64,000 nucleotides of DNA from an uncultured Gammaproteobacteria bacterium (GCA_958295465.1 OY282353.1:1906001-1970000); one strand, 5' to 3'; positions 8,239 to 17,647 are shown, numbered from the stretch's first letter. Notes: a model not told the origin generated them from the sequence alone. A program made the numbers and translations.

Positions 8239-8592
8239 ACGAACGTTTACGCAGGTCTTCGACGAGAAGATCCCGGTCGTGCCGGGTTCGATCATCGAGC
8301 CGGGCAGGGAAGCGTGGAATTGCGAAGGTGCGGGCTTGGCGAGGAAGCTGCACCGCCATCTCGACCGCGGCGGGTTGTGCGCATGAGGCGACTCACCACG
8401 ATCATGTTGTCTCACTTTCACCGTCACCACCTCGCATTCGAGTCCCTGCTGATCTTCGAAGATCAGTCGGAGATTCCGAGGTTCGACTTGGCCCGGCTGC
8501 CCGACGTCGGTGGAGAAGTGGTCTCCTCCCTGGAGTCGAGCGCCGATCTCGGCCGCAAGCTCCTCCAACGGGCCGCGTAAAGGTAAATTCCA
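8239..8592. other. Intergenic stretch without a recognisable gene
   Basis: About 350 bp lie between the nuclease-ATPase gene and the AAA_21 ATPase. Short frames exist on both strands (for example 8386-8580 on the plus strand, 64 codons, ending 12 bp before the next start), but none has a family resemblance or a convincing ribosome site. It may hold the promoter of the ATPase/DUF4276 pair. Confidence 0.5.
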
Positions 8593-9771
8593 ATGCGGAT
8601 TGAGCAGATAGAGATCAAGAACTACCGCGTGTTTCGCGACGTCAGGCTGACGAAGCTGCCGCCCATGACCGTGGTCATCGGTGCCAACGGAACGGGCAAA
8701 TCGACGCTGTTCGACGTGTTCTCGTTCCTGAAGGACGCCCTCGCCGGCAACGCCGCCTCCGCGGTCGCCCGGCGCGGCGGATTCCGGGAACTGGTCAGCC
8801 GGGGAAGGCGGGGTCCGATCGGGATTACGATCAAGTTTCGAGAGAGCAGTGGCCGCCTGGCTTCGTACATCCTTGAAATAGGGACGGACGGCAGACGGGC
8901 GGTCGTGGAGCGTGAAGTATTGCGCTACCGCAGGGGGCAGGGCTCCGGCCGGCCGTGGCACTTCGTCGACTTCTCACGCGGCCGCGGTACGGCAATCACG
9001 AATGAATCCATCTACGGCGAGGCAGGCGCGGTCGAGCAGCGGGAAGAATTCGAGCTCGACGATCCCGGCATCCTGGCGATCAAGGGCCTCGGCCAATTTC
9101 GAGGATTTCGCGTCGTCTCGGATTTCCGAAATCTGGTCGAGAACTGGTACATCTCGAACTTTCACATAGCCGATGCGCGGCCAAGCGCCGAAGCCGGCTA
9201 CGCCGAACACCTTTCGACCCGAGGGGATAACGTGGCGCAGGTCGCCCAATACCTGTACGAGAATCACCGCAAGAGCTTCGAGCGTGTGCTCAAGACTATG
9301 CGCGCGCGCGTCCCGGGCGTGATGGATGTACAGGCCAAATCTATGGAAGACGGCCGCCTGGTGCTGCGATTCCAGGACGGGAGCTTCAAGGACCCCTTCG
9401 TTACCCGGTACGTCTCGGACGGTACGATCAAGATGTTCGCCTATCTGGTGCTGCTCCATGACCCGAAGCCGCATCCGCTCCTCGCCGTGGAAGAACCGGA
9501 GAACCAGCTTTATCCGTCGCTGCTCAGCGAGCTGATCGAGGAGTTCCGGGACTATGCGCGCCGGGGCGGACAGGCATTCGTTTCGACGCACTCCCCCGAT
9601 TTCCTGAGCGGCGCGAAGCTCGGCGAAATCTACTGGCTGCAAAAGGTGGACGGTTTCTCCGTGGTTCGGCGTGGAAGCGACAGCCAGCTCCTGCGCGATC
9701 TGGTCGAGGAAGGAGACCTCCCCGGCGCGCTCTGGAAACAGCGGCTGTTCGAAGGCGCGGATCCGCAATGA
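8593..9771 (+). CDS. AAA_21-type (RecF/OLD-like) ATPase
   Basis: 392 residues of an SMC/ABC-like ATPase. The N-terminal P-loop is VVIGANGTGKST near residue 30, with MRIEQIEIKNYRVFRD before it. Walker B with the catalytic Glu is HPLLAVEEPENQLYP, and STHSPDFLSG is the switch His. No fused TOPRIM nuclease follows. The next gene starts 4 bp before this stop (ATGA overlap), so the two are translated together and probably form one complex. Pairs of this kind occur in bacterial defence or toxin-like cassettes, so a defence role is an inference from family and neighbours. AAAGGTAA precedes the start. Confidence 0.85.
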   Translation: MRIEQIEIKNYRVFRDVRLTKLPPMTVVIGANGTGKSTLFDVFSFLKDALAGNAASAVARRGGFRELVSRGRRGPIGITIKFRESSGRLASYILEIGTDGRRAVVEREVLRYRRGQGSGRPWHFVDFSRGRGTAITNESIYGEAGAVEQREEFELDDPGILAIKGLGQFRGFRVVSDFRNLVENWYISNFHIADARPSAEAGYAEHLSTRGDNVAQVAQYLYENHRKSFERVLKTMRARVPGVMDVQAKSMEDGRLVLRFQDGSFKDPFVTRYVSDGTIKMFAYLVLLHDPKPHPLLAVEEPENQLYPSLLSELIEEFRDYARRGGQAFVSTHSPDFLSGAKLGEIYWLQKVDGFSVVRRGSDSQLLRDLVEEGDLPGALWKQRLFEGADPQ

Positions 9772-10340
9772 CGAAACTCGTCTTTCTGGTGGAAGAACCC
9801 TCGATGGCGGACATGCTCGACGGACTCCTGCCGAGGCTCTTTCCTGCACTCCGGTTTCAGTGCGTCCCTCACGACGGGAAGCAGGATCTGGAGAAGAGCA
9901 TCCCCCGGAAGCTGCGGGCTTGGCGTGAGCCGGGCGTACGTTTCGTGGTGGCGCGGGATCAGGACAGTGCGAATTGTCGGGAAGTCAAGGCGAGACTGGT
10001 CGGTCTATGCCGACAGGCCGGGCGCACCGACGTCCTCGTCCGGGTAGTCTGCCGGGCACTCGAAGCCTGGTACGTCGGTGACCTGGAAGCCCTCATGCAG
10101 GCGTTCCCGGAAGCTCGACCACACGCGCTCCGCGAGCTGAACCGAGCGCGATACCGAAATCCGGATACAGTCGTTCAGCCTTCTGAGGCTATTACCAAAC
10201 AGATCCCCGAGTTTCAAAAGGGCCTTGGTGCAAGACGCATGGCGAACCACCTGTCGCGAGAAAACCGTTCGCGCAGCTTTCAGGTCTTCCTGGCCGGAAT
10301 CGAGCGCTTGCAAGCGCAGGTGCCGCCGGGAATCGGATAA
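9768..10340 (+). CDS. DUF4276 family protein (TOPRIM-like partner of the ATPase)
   Basis: 190 residues matching DUF4276: an N-terminal FLVEEPSM strand with an acidic residue, the FVVARDQDSANC motif near residue 62 (acidic pair as in TOPRIM-like folds), the CRALEAWYVGDLEAL segment, and the C-terminal FQKGLGARRMANHL part. It overlaps the ATPase gene by 4 bp. In related two-gene systems a TOPRIM-like protein is the effector held by the ATPase. That analogy is inference here. Confidence 0.8.
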   Translation: MTKLVFLVEEPSMADMLDGLLPRLFPALRFQCVPHDGKQDLEKSIPRKLRAWREPGVRFVVARDQDSANCREVKARLVGLCRQAGRTDVLVRVVCRALEAWYVGDLEALMQAFPEARPHALRELNRARYRNPDTVVQPSEAITKQIPEFQKGLGARRMANHLSRENRSRSFQVFLAGIERLQAQVPPGIG

Positions 10341-10546
10341 ACAGAGAAAACCATAGGCAGCCCACCAACAACGACCACATCGGCAAGGCGATGGATCCAA
10401 TCCGCGCCGGCTTCGCGTCCTTCGTCGAGACGTCAAGATCCAGGCGGTGCGCATAGACACGCGTCAGCACTTTACAGGGAACAGTATCGTAACCCGATGG
10501 CCGGTTGGATTCGACATCGTAATTCTCTGACACACAAGGAAATTCC

Positions 10547-11476
10547 ATGGTGCGCAGTCCCGTACAGTTCCAGAAAGGAATCAGCTTGAACGAGCTCCTC
10601 TCGCTCTACGGAACCGAAGACCAATGCTTCGACACCCCCTCTATCAATGGCGGTGGCCGAACGGGTTTCCATGTCCTCACTGTGGCCATGACCGGTGCTG
10701 CCAGTTGAGCAGCCGCAAGCTCCAACAGTGCAATCGCTGCCACCGCCAGACCTCCATCACCGCGGGCACCATCTTCGACTCCACCAAGCTGCCCCTCACG
10801 GTGTGGTTCCAAGCCATCTACCTCATGACCCAGGACAAGAAGGGAGTCTCGGCGATGAAGCTGCACCGCCATCTCGGGGTCTCCTGCAACGCGGCGTGGC
10901 GCATGCGACACAAGCTGATGCAGGTGATGATGGAGCGAGATCGCCAGTTCCCCCGAGCTCGATGACGCCTATCTCGGGGGTGAGCGAAGCGGGGGCAAGC
11001 GCGGGCGTGGTGCGCCGGGGAAGACGCCATTGGTGGCCGCCGTCGAGACCAACGGGCAGGGGCACCCGTTGCGCATGAAGCTGACCGTGGTCGAAGGATT
11101 CCGCACCACCGACATCGCCGTCTGGGCGCACCACCACCTCGGCGCCGGCACTCGGGTGGTGTCCGATGGGTTGGCCTGCTTTCACGGCGTCACCGCGACG
11201 GGTTGTGCGCATGAGAAGGTGGTGGTGGGCAGCGGGCGAGCCAGCGTCCAGCGCCCCGAGTTTCGTTGGGTGAACACGATTCTGGGCAATATCAAGAGCG
11301 CGTTGCGCGGCACCTGCCATGCGATTCGACCCAAATATGCTCAGCGCTACTTGTCGGAGTTCGAGTACCGATTCAATCGTCGCTTCGACCTGCCCGACAT
11401 CATCCCGAGGCTTGTCTACGTGGCGCTGCGGACGCCGCCGATGCCGGAACGGCTGCTTAAATTAAACTTAGCTTGA
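10547..11476 (+). pseudogene. IS1595-type (ISXO2-like) transposase with two compensating frameshifts
   Basis: The reading starts at ATG 10547 (MVRSPVQFQKGISLNEL), shifts frame at a C5 run near 10634-10638, continues through the zinc-finger part (CPHCGHDRCC, then CNRCHRQTSITAGTIF), and shifts back at a second C5 run near 10950-10954. The last frame carries the DDE-type core ELDDAYLGGERSGG, VVSDGLACF and a C-terminal segment ending near NTILGNIKSALRG. Apart from the two one-base shifts the gene looks complete, about 310 codons. I could not place terminal inverted repeats confidently. Confidence 0.82.
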
Positions 11477-11526
11477 GTGGTAATCAGGATAACCAATGCG
11501 TCATAATATCCTATCTATGACCGTCG

Positions 11527-13155
11527 CTATTGCTCGAATAGATGGATCCGCTCGCCGTCGAAATAATACAGTGGATGAAGCCTTCGACCATGCCAACGGA
11601 TCTCGTATCGGCTTGCCGTTCCGGCCGGCGACAATGCATCGATTTCGACCTCGGTCTCGTGGATCTTCAAGATAGTGTCCTCGGATTCGAATCTGCGCCG
11701 TACGGGCGGGAACAGGAAATAGCCGTAGGCATCCGGTTCAATCCGGAATCGCACCCCCCCTCCTCCGACATAGAGCCGTTCGATATCCAGTTCATCGCTC
11801 AGATTGACATAGGACAATATCCTGATGTCGGGTCTGAATCCGGAATGAAAGGAGATCGCATCAATGGCAGAGTCGAACGTGAATAGAAATGAACTTTTGT
11901 AGCCGAACGGCATGTTCGCAAAATAATACGTTGCCGATTCACCTGAGATACTCTGCAATTGGTCCAGCAGTTCCTTCGCTATCTCATCCTGCTTTTTCCA
12001 TATTGCCGCTTGATGCAACAGTTCGATTGGATAAGAAATCAAAAAAGCCGACAGGATAATGGTGAAAATTACCTTCCTCCGCATCGACCGTAATACCGCT
12101 ACCATAAATAGAGAAAAACCTACACTCGGGATGTAGAGATACCATCTGTGTGCATTCCCTCCTATGATGGGCAGCAGCGTCACCAGAAACCATATTCCGC
12201 TCATATGCAGTATTTTGTCATTCAAAAAAGTACGCCATTCATTTCTCATCGCAACGTGGATAATAGCAAGTGACACAATGAATATCAGTAACACGATGGA
12301 CAGAAAATGCAGGGTGTCGCTCTCATACCAGTTCCTCATGTAATACAGATCGAAAGGATAAAATAGACCGAAGAACCACATCGCCAAATTCGTTAACACA
12401 GAGAGCGGATCGTAGTCAAGATATACCTTGACACTTACCGAGTCGTCTGCCCACCAATAGTAACCGCGTATCGCGATGTATACACATGTTATTAAAAGAT
12501 AAATCGACGTCAGCCTCAAGGCGGCTAGCATTCTCCTTCTCAAATCCCCCGTGTCCATGGTCATCAATATGAAAAAAATAAGCATAGGAAAAGATGCAGT
12601 CATTTCCTTCGATAATAGACCAAGAACGAAAAATACCAAGGACAGAATATAAAATTTACAATCTCTGTTACGTTTCCAGTAAATGAAAAACATGAGTAAT
12701 GCATTAATATAAAAGAAACCAAAAATCAGGTCCGTTCTGCCATATATGAAGAATATGTTCGTGGTGTGAATGGGATGAAGGGCGAACAACAGGCTGGCGA
12801 GAAACGCATGCATCCTGTTTTCGAGCAATAGTATGAGAAAGAAATACAGGCAGACGACGATGGCAAGATGCAGAACCAAGTTCGTATAATGGAAAGCTGT
12901 TGCATCCTGCGCGATTTGATAGTTGAGCCATACGGAGAAACGGACCATGGGGCGGTATTCCCGGCCATCGAGCTCGAAGAACACCGTCAAGGCATCGAAG
13001 GCGTCCTGGAAGTGCATATTTTTCAGAAGATGCGGATAGTCGTCGGAGGAGAATGAAGCCGTCATCCCCTTCTGGTAACAAACGAACGTGACGGCCAGCG
13101 TCGCCGTCAATAGTACGCCGAGCCAGCGGTTCCGGGAGATTTCGGGCGTGTTCAT
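11527..13155 (-). CDS. Polytopic membrane glycosyltransferase-like protein (GT-C / TMTC-like)
   Basis: 542 residues with about ten hydrophobic segments. An early periplasmic loop carries the acidic motif FSSDDYPHLL near residue 37, as in GT-C glycosyltransferases that use lipid-linked sugars, followed by EYRPMVRFS and LFALHPIHTTNIFFIYGR, typical of TMTC/PMT-related proteins. The C-terminal 150 residues are soluble. Donor and acceptor are unknown. Its base composition is clearly more AT-rich than both sides and its codon use differs, which points to transfer. The nearest neighbours are transposase debris. Confidence 0.72.
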   Translation of the reverse strand: MNTPEISRNRWLGVLLTATLAVTFVCYQKGMTASFSSDDYPHLLKNMHFQDAFDALTVFFELDGREYRPMVRFSVWLNYQIAQDATAFHYTNLVLHLAIVVCLYFFLILLLENRMHAFLASLLFALHPIHTTNIFFIYGRTDLIFGFFYINALLMFFIYWKRNRDCKFYILSLVFFVLGLLSKEMTASFPMLIFFILMTMDTGDLRRRMLAALRLTSIYLLITCVYIAIRGYYWWADDSVSVKVYLDYDPLSVLTNLAMWFFGLFYPFDLYYMRNWYESDTLHFLSIVLLIFIVSLAIIHVAMRNEWRTFLNDKILHMSGIWFLVTLLPIIGGNAHRWYLYIPSVGFSLFMVAVLRSMRRKVIFTIILSAFLISYPIELLHQAAIWKKQDEIAKELLDQLQSISGESATYYFANMPFGYKSSFLFTFDSAIDAISFHSGFRPDIRILSYVNLSDELDIERLYVGGGGVRFRIEPDAYGYFLFPPVRRRFESEDTILKIHETEVEIDALSPAGTASRYEIRWHGRRLHPLYYFDGERIHLFEQ

Positions 13156-13204
13156 GTCGATCGTCCTTGTTGACCAAGAGGCAGGCGGATAGCTCTACTT
13201 CCCT

Positions 13205-13312
13205 TCAGATCCGCATCTGCTGGACTTGCGCGGAAGGGCCGCCGTCCAGCACCCGCAACTAGCCCGAGGCGTAGCGTGCCTCGTCGCCGACCAGCCAGTT
13301 GACCCCGATCAT
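13205..13312 (-). pseudogene. C-terminal remnant of a short-chain dehydrogenase (SDR)
   Basis: The minus strand reads NWLVGDEARYASG, an in-frame stop, then LRVLDGGPSAQVQQ. This is the end of the classical SDR fold, where the family has DEARYVTG followed by a VDGG ending. Only about 35 codons remain and a stop interrupts them, so it is a decayed fragment. Confidence 0.55.
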
Positions 13313-13325
13313 GGAATCGACAAAC

Positions 13326-13448
13326 CTACATAACGGTGCAGCACGAACCGAAATGTTCGGCCAACGCCTTGGTCATGCCGGTGCATCGCAGTTGGTGGAG
13401 CTTGTCCACGGTGGGATGGGTCAACAGTCGGTATCCTCTCAGTTGCAT
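13326..13448 (-). pseudogene. istB: istB N-terminal fragment (IS21-family helper ATPase)
   Basis: A 40-codon frame contains LLTHPTVDKLHQLRCTGM followed by TKALAEHF. This matches the start of IstB-type helper proteins (MLTHPTLDKL, then LRLTGMAKAL). The P-loop and the rest of the gene are absent. It marks a former IS21-type insertion between the SDR remnant and the ABC transporter. Confidence 0.55.
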
Positions 13449-13528
13449 ACGTGACAGCGAGGCCGCTCAGCGGGCGGAAGGGCGGCGCGGGCATCCGCCC
13501 GCACCGCCGGTGAAGAAGGGTCCGCCGC

Positions 13529-14785
13529 TCAGCGCTCTGACCACGGTTTGAACGGATAGATCACCTCCCGGGCCGCCACCTCGAACGGGTAGATCGAGTA
13601 GTACACTCCGTCCTGGACCTGGATGAGGGCGGTGCTCACGCCGTTGTTCTGGCCGTCCGGACCGAAGGAGATGTCCTGCCACGGCATCGGAATGGCGCCG
13701 GCCGGGAAGTTGGTCTCCCGCAGCGCATTGCGGATCTTCCCGGGCTCGGTCGAGCCGGCGCGGTTGATCGCCTCGAAGAGCACCAGCGCTCCGACGAACG
13801 AGCGGATCGGCGGATCGAAGATGTCCCGGCCGTCGTTGTGCTTCTTGTAGAGCGCGTTGAGCTGCGCGATCAGCGGGATCTTCTCAGCCATGTCCATCGA
13901 GAACGGCGAGCGCGAGACGATGCCCTCGGCATCCGCCCCGATGGTCTTCAGGAACGTCGCGTCGTTGAAGCCGGCGTTCTGCGCGATGATGATGCGCGGG
14001 GCGTAGTCGAGCTCCTTCATCGTGCGCATCAGCAGCAGCGCGTCGGCCGTGTAGGACGTGGGGAACAGGATGTCCGCGTCGGCCGCCTTGAGCCGCTGGA
14101 CCTCGGAGGTGAGGGAGGTCGTCTTGGCGCGATAGGCGATCTTCTCGACCACATCGATGCCGGCCTCCTTCGCAAGCGCCTCCTGCACGCGCGCGCTGTC
14201 CACGCCGAACTGGGTGTCCTCGTGGACGATCGCTGCGGTCTCGAGCTTCACGCCCTTCTTCTGCTCGAAGTCGCGGATGAAGTCGAACATCGTGCGCGTG
14301 TAATGGCCGTCGTGCGGGCCGGTGCGGAAGAACCACTCGAAGCCCCGGGTGTGGAGCTTCGGCGACGACGACTCGCCGGTGAGGTAGGGGACCTGCATGC
14401 GCTCGGTCACGTTGCTGGCCGCCGCGCTCACGCTGCTGTGGTAGGCCCCGAAGATGGCCGCGACCTTCTCGCTCGTGATCAGGCGCTCCGCTTCGCCGCG
14501 GCCGATCTCGGGCTTGCCCTGGTGATCGGCGACCACCAGCTCGATCTTCGCGCCCCCGAGATTGGGAAGGCCCTCGGTGGCGGCCAGCGGCAGGTCGAGG
14601 TCGTGCTTGTTGTTGACGATGTCCTGGGCCACCTTCACCGCCGCCAGCACGTCCTTGCCCGGCTGGGCCACCGGCCCGGTGAGCGGATAGATCACTCCGA
14701 CGCGCACGGGGTCCGCGGCGAGCGCCGCGCCCGTATGCAGCGCAAGCGCGAGCGCAACACCGAGCAGAATGTTGATGATTCTCAT
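13529..14785 (-). CDS. Branched-chain-type ABC transporter substrate-binding protein
   Basis: 418 residues with a Sec signal peptide (hydrophobic core, AALAADP cleavage region near residue 24) and the Leu/Ile/Val-binding-protein fold: VRVGVIYPLTGPVAQPGKD, KIELVVADHQGKPE, FGAYHSSVSAAASN. It is the periplasmic receptor for the importer encoded divergently from 15026. The ligand may be an amide, a carboxylate or an amino acid. AGGAG lies 11 bp before the ATG. Confidence 0.88.
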   Translation of the reverse strand: MRIINILLGVALALALHTGAALAADPVRVGVIYPLTGPVAQPGKDVLAAVKVAQDIVNNKHDLDLPLAATEGLPNLGGAKIELVVADHQGKPEIGRGEAERLITSEKVAAIFGAYHSSVSAAASNVTERMQVPYLTGESSSPKLHTRGFEWFFRTGPHDGHYTRTMFDFIRDFEQKKGVKLETAAIVHEDTQFGVDSARVQEALAKEAGIDVVEKIAYRAKTTSLTSEVQRLKAADADILFPTSYTADALLLMRTMKELDYAPRIIIAQNAGFNDATFLKTIGADAEGIVSRSPFSMDMAEKIPLIAQLNALYKKHNDGRDIFDPPIRSFVGALVLFEAINRAGSTEPGKIRNALRETNFPAGAIPMPWQDISFGPDGQNNGVSTALIQVQDGVYYSIYPFEVAAREVIYPFKPWSER

Positions 14786-15025
14786 GGTTCGATTTCTCCT
14801 TGGTAATCTGTTCCGACGGGCGCCGACGGCACCTTGCGCACAGGGTAGCGCAGGCGCTGCCGGGAGGGGAGGATGGATTGACCGGCAAAGGGGGGGAGCG
14901 CGCGCCGGACCACTGCCGGGGCCGCTGCCGCGTCGAGCACACGGTCTCGAGACATACGGGTTAGACTCCGGCCGGGAATCACGGGCGGTGCGCCGGAGCA
15001 CCGGACTTTGGCCCCGGGGGCAACC

Positions 15026-15892
15026 TTGACCACCGAGATCGTCATCCAGACCATCGTCAGCGGGCTTCTGATGGGGTTCATCTACGCGCTCGTCGCGGCG
15101 GGCCTGAGCCTCATCTTCGGGCTGATGGAGATCGTCAACTTCGCCCACGGCGAGTTCATGATGGTCAGCATGTACTCGGTGTTCGGGCTCTACCTGGCGT
15201 TCGGGCTCGATCCGCTGGTGTCGGCCCCCCTGTGCGTGATGTTCCTCTTCGCGCTGGGGGTGGCGACCCACTACGGCATCATCCGCCACATCCTGAACGC
15301 GCCGATGCTGGTCCAGATCACCGCCACCTTCGGGCTGGCGATCTTCCTGCGCAGCCTCGCACAGTTCCTCTGGACGCCGGACTACCAGTCCATTCCCGAC
15401 CCGATCGTCTCCGGCCGCCTGGACCTGGCCGGGATCTTCATCGGCGTGCCGCAGCTCGTGGCGAGCGCCGGCTGCCTGCTCGCGTTCGGGGTGCTGTATC
15501 TCTTCATCAACCGCACCGAGACCGGCATGGCGTTGCAGGCGACCGCCCAGGATCGCGAAGCCGCGAGCCTCATGGGCATCCGCACCGACCGGATGTACGC
15601 GCTCGGCTGGGGGATCGGGGCGGCCTGCGTGGCGGTCGCGGGGGTGATGCTCACCAACTACTACTACATCTTCCCCGAGGTGGGCTTCATCTTCGCGCTC
15701 ATCGCCTACGTGGCGGTCGCGCTCGGTGGGTTCGGCAGCATCGTCGGGGCGCTGTTCGCCGGCGTGCTGATCGGCCTGGTGGAGGCGCTCGGAGGGTTGC
15801 TTCTGGACCCGGCCTACAAGTACGCCATCATCTTCGCGATGTATCTCGCCATCGTGATCGTCCGGCCCAAGGGACTGTTCGGGCGGTTCTGA
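15026..15892 (+). CDS. livH: Branched-chain-type ABC transporter permease (LivH type)
   Basis: About 288 residues, eight or so membrane helices, with the LivH hallmark GLSLIFGLMEIVNFAHGEFMM near residue 30 and the cytoplasmic EAA-like loop ATAQDREAASLMGI. It forms the channel with the LivM-type protein. TTG 15026 (MTTEIVIQ) with GGGGGC upstream is taken as start, and TTG 15008 is also in frame. The stop overlaps the next start (ATGA), the beginning of a tightly packed operon. Confidence 0.87.
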   Translation: MTTEIVIQTIVSGLLMGFIYALVAAGLSLIFGLMEIVNFAHGEFMMVSMYSVFGLYLAFGLDPLVSAPLCVMFLFALGVATHYGIIRHILNAPMLVQITATFGLAIFLRSLAQFLWTPDYQSIPDPIVSGRLDLAGIFIGVPQLVASAGCLLAFGVLYLFINRTETGMALQATAQDREAASLMGIRTDRMYALGWGIGAACVAVAGVMLTNYYYIFPEVGFIFALIAYVAVALGGFGSIVGALFAGVLIGLVEALGGLLLDPAYKYAIIFAMYLAIVIVRPKGLFGRF

Positions 15893-16941
15893 TGGCACAA
15901 GCGCCGCACGCGCCACCTGCCGGCGAGCCGCGCGCGGAGCTCGAGCGCGCTCGGGCCGAGCCCGTCCGCACGCCCCTGTCGGCGAAGCAGTGGGTGTGGC
16001 TCGCACTCGCCGGCGTGGCGCTCATCGCCTGGCCGCACGTATTCGATGCGCCCTACCAGCGCCACGTGCTGGTGATGGTGTTCATCTACGCGCTGATGGC
16101 GCAGGGCTGGAACGTGCTCGCCGGCTACTGCGGCCAGATCTCGCTCGGCCAGGCAGTCTACTTCGGGATCGGCGCCTACAGCGCCGGCTTCCTGTATGCG
16201 AATTACCACATCTCCCCCTGGCTCGGCATGCTCGTCGGCGTCGGCATCTCGGTGCTCGTGGCCCTCGCCATCGGCCTGCCCACCTTCCGCCTGCGCGGCC
16301 ACTACTTCGCGATCGCCACGCTGGTCATCGGGGAGATCGGTCACACCCTGATGCTCAACTGGGAGTTCGTGGGCGGGGCGACCGGGGTGTGGATCCCGAT
16401 CGATCGCGACTCCCCGTGGTACTCGTTCCAGTTCCACGACAACAAGCTGCCGAACTACTACATCGGGCTCGGCTTCCTCACCGCCGCCTGCCTCGTGGTC
16501 GTCTGGCTGGAGCGCTCGAAGGCGGGGCTGTACTTCCGCGCCATCCGCGACGAGCCGGACGCCGCCCGCAGCCTCGGGGTCGACGTCACCCGCTACAAGC
16601 TGGTGGCGATCATGATCTCGGCCGCGTTCACCGCGGTGGCCGGCGCGCAGTTCGCCCAGTACGTGCTCGTGATCGACCCGGAGACGGTGTTCCCGTTGCT
16701 GCTCTCGATCCTGGTGGTGCTCATGACCATGCTCGGCGGCATCGGGACCCTGTGGGGTCCGATCATCGGGGCCGGCGTGCTGTTTCCGCTCTCGGAAGCC
16801 ACCCGGGTGTGGCTGGGGGGGACCGGCGGCGCCGAGGACCTGATGATCTACGGCGCGCTGATCCTGCTGATCTCGGTGTTCTGGCCGGGCGGACTCCTCG
16901 CGCTGCTGCGCCGGCTCTTCGTGCGGTCCGGCGATGCTTGA
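15892..16941 (+). CDS. livM: Branched-chain-type ABC transporter permease (LivM type)
   Basis: 349 residues: an unusually long charged N-terminus (about 35 residues, rich in Pro, Ala and Glu), then helices with the LivM marks AQGWNVLAGYCGQISLGQA, FRLRGHYFAIATLV and the cytoplasmic loop RAIRDEPDAARSLGVD. Overlaps the LivH stop by 1 bp and its own end overlaps the ATPase gene by 8 bp. Confidence 0.88.
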   Translation: MAQAPHAPPAGEPRAELERARAEPVRTPLSAKQWVWLALAGVALIAWPHVFDAPYQRHVLVMVFIYALMAQGWNVLAGYCGQISLGQAVYFGIGAYSAGFLYANYHISPWLGMLVGVGISVLVALAIGLPTFRLRGHYFAIATLVIGEIGHTLMLNWEFVGGATGVWIPIDRDSPWYSFQFHDNKLPNYYIGLGFLTAACLVVVWLERSKAGLYFRAIRDEPDAARSLGVDVTRYKLVAIMISAAFTAVAGAQFAQYVLVIDPETVFPLLLSILVVLMTMLGGIGTLWGPIIGAGVLFPLSEATRVWLGGTGGAEDLMIYGALILLISVFWPGGLLALLRRLFVRSGDA

Positions 16942-17647
16942 GGTCACGAACCTGACCAGGCGCTTCGGCGGCCTCGTCGCCAACGACGCGATCTCGTTCC
17001 GGGCGGAGGCCGGCGGGATCCTCGGGGTCATCGGGCCGAACGGCGCCGGAAAGTCGACGCTGTTCGAGCTGATCACCGGCTTCGAGACGCCGGACGAGGG
17101 CGACGTGCGGCTGGACGGCCGGTCGATCCGGGGCCTCGGGCCGCACCGGATCAACCGCCTCGGCGTCGCGCGCACGTTCCAGAAGCTCAAGCCCTTCGCC
17201 CACATGACGGTCGAGGAGAACGTGATGGTGGGCATCATGCAGCACGATTCGAACCTGCGTCGTGCGCGGGATGCGGCGCTCGCGGCACTCGACTTCGTCG
17301 GCCTGCTCGACAAGCGGCGCGTTCACGCCCACGGCCTGAGCACCGGGCAGCGCAAGCGCCTGGAGCTCGCCCGGGCCATGGGAACCCGTCCCCGCCTGCT
17401 GCTGCTCGACGAGGTGACCGGCGGCGTCGACCAGCGCAGCATCCCCGGCCTCATCGAGCTCATCGAGCGGCTGCGGCGCGAAGGCATGACCATCATCCTC
17501 ATCGAGCACGACATGCAGGTGCTGATGTCGCTCGCGGATCGCGTGGTGGCCCTGCATCTCGGGGCGAAGATCGCGGAGGGGACGCCGGAGTCCATCCGGG
17601 CCGACCGCGCCGTCGTCGAGTCATACCTCGGTGCTTCCTATGCTTGA
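16934..17647 (+). CDS. livG: ABC transporter ATPase (LivG type)
   Basis: 237 residues. Walker A GPNGAGKST near residue 35, a signature reading LSTGQRKRLELARAM rather than LSGGQ (common in LivG), Walker B LLLLDEVTGGVD and switch His in LIEHDM. It powers import with the LivF-type partner. It overlaps both neighbours, so the operon is translationally coupled. Confidence 0.9.
   Translation: MLEVTNLTRRFGGLVANDAISFRAEAGGILGVIGPNGAGKSTLFELITGFETPDEGDVRLDGRSIRGLGPHRINRLGVARTFQKLKPFAHMTVEENVMVGIMQHDSNLRRARDAALAALDFVGLLDKRRVHAHGLSTGQRKRLELARAMGTRPRLLLLDEVTGGVDQRSIPGLIELIERLRREGMTIILIEHDMQVLMSLADRVVALHLGAKIAEGTPESIRADRAVVESYLGASYA

Noticed and set aside
8314..8580. Small gene ahead of the AAA ATPase
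   Set aside because: The frame of 64-88 codons has no recognisable motif and an equally long frame exists on the other strand, so it was left as intergenic.
8593..10340. Assignment as the PARIS defence system
   Set aside because: PARIS uses a DUF4435-type effector. Here the partner is DUF4276, so only a general likeness in organisation is claimed.
10624..10965. Programmed ribosomal frameshifting in the IS1595-type transposase
   Set aside because: This family uses a single uninterrupted gene, and two opposite shifts at plain C5 runs fit mutation or sequencing error better.
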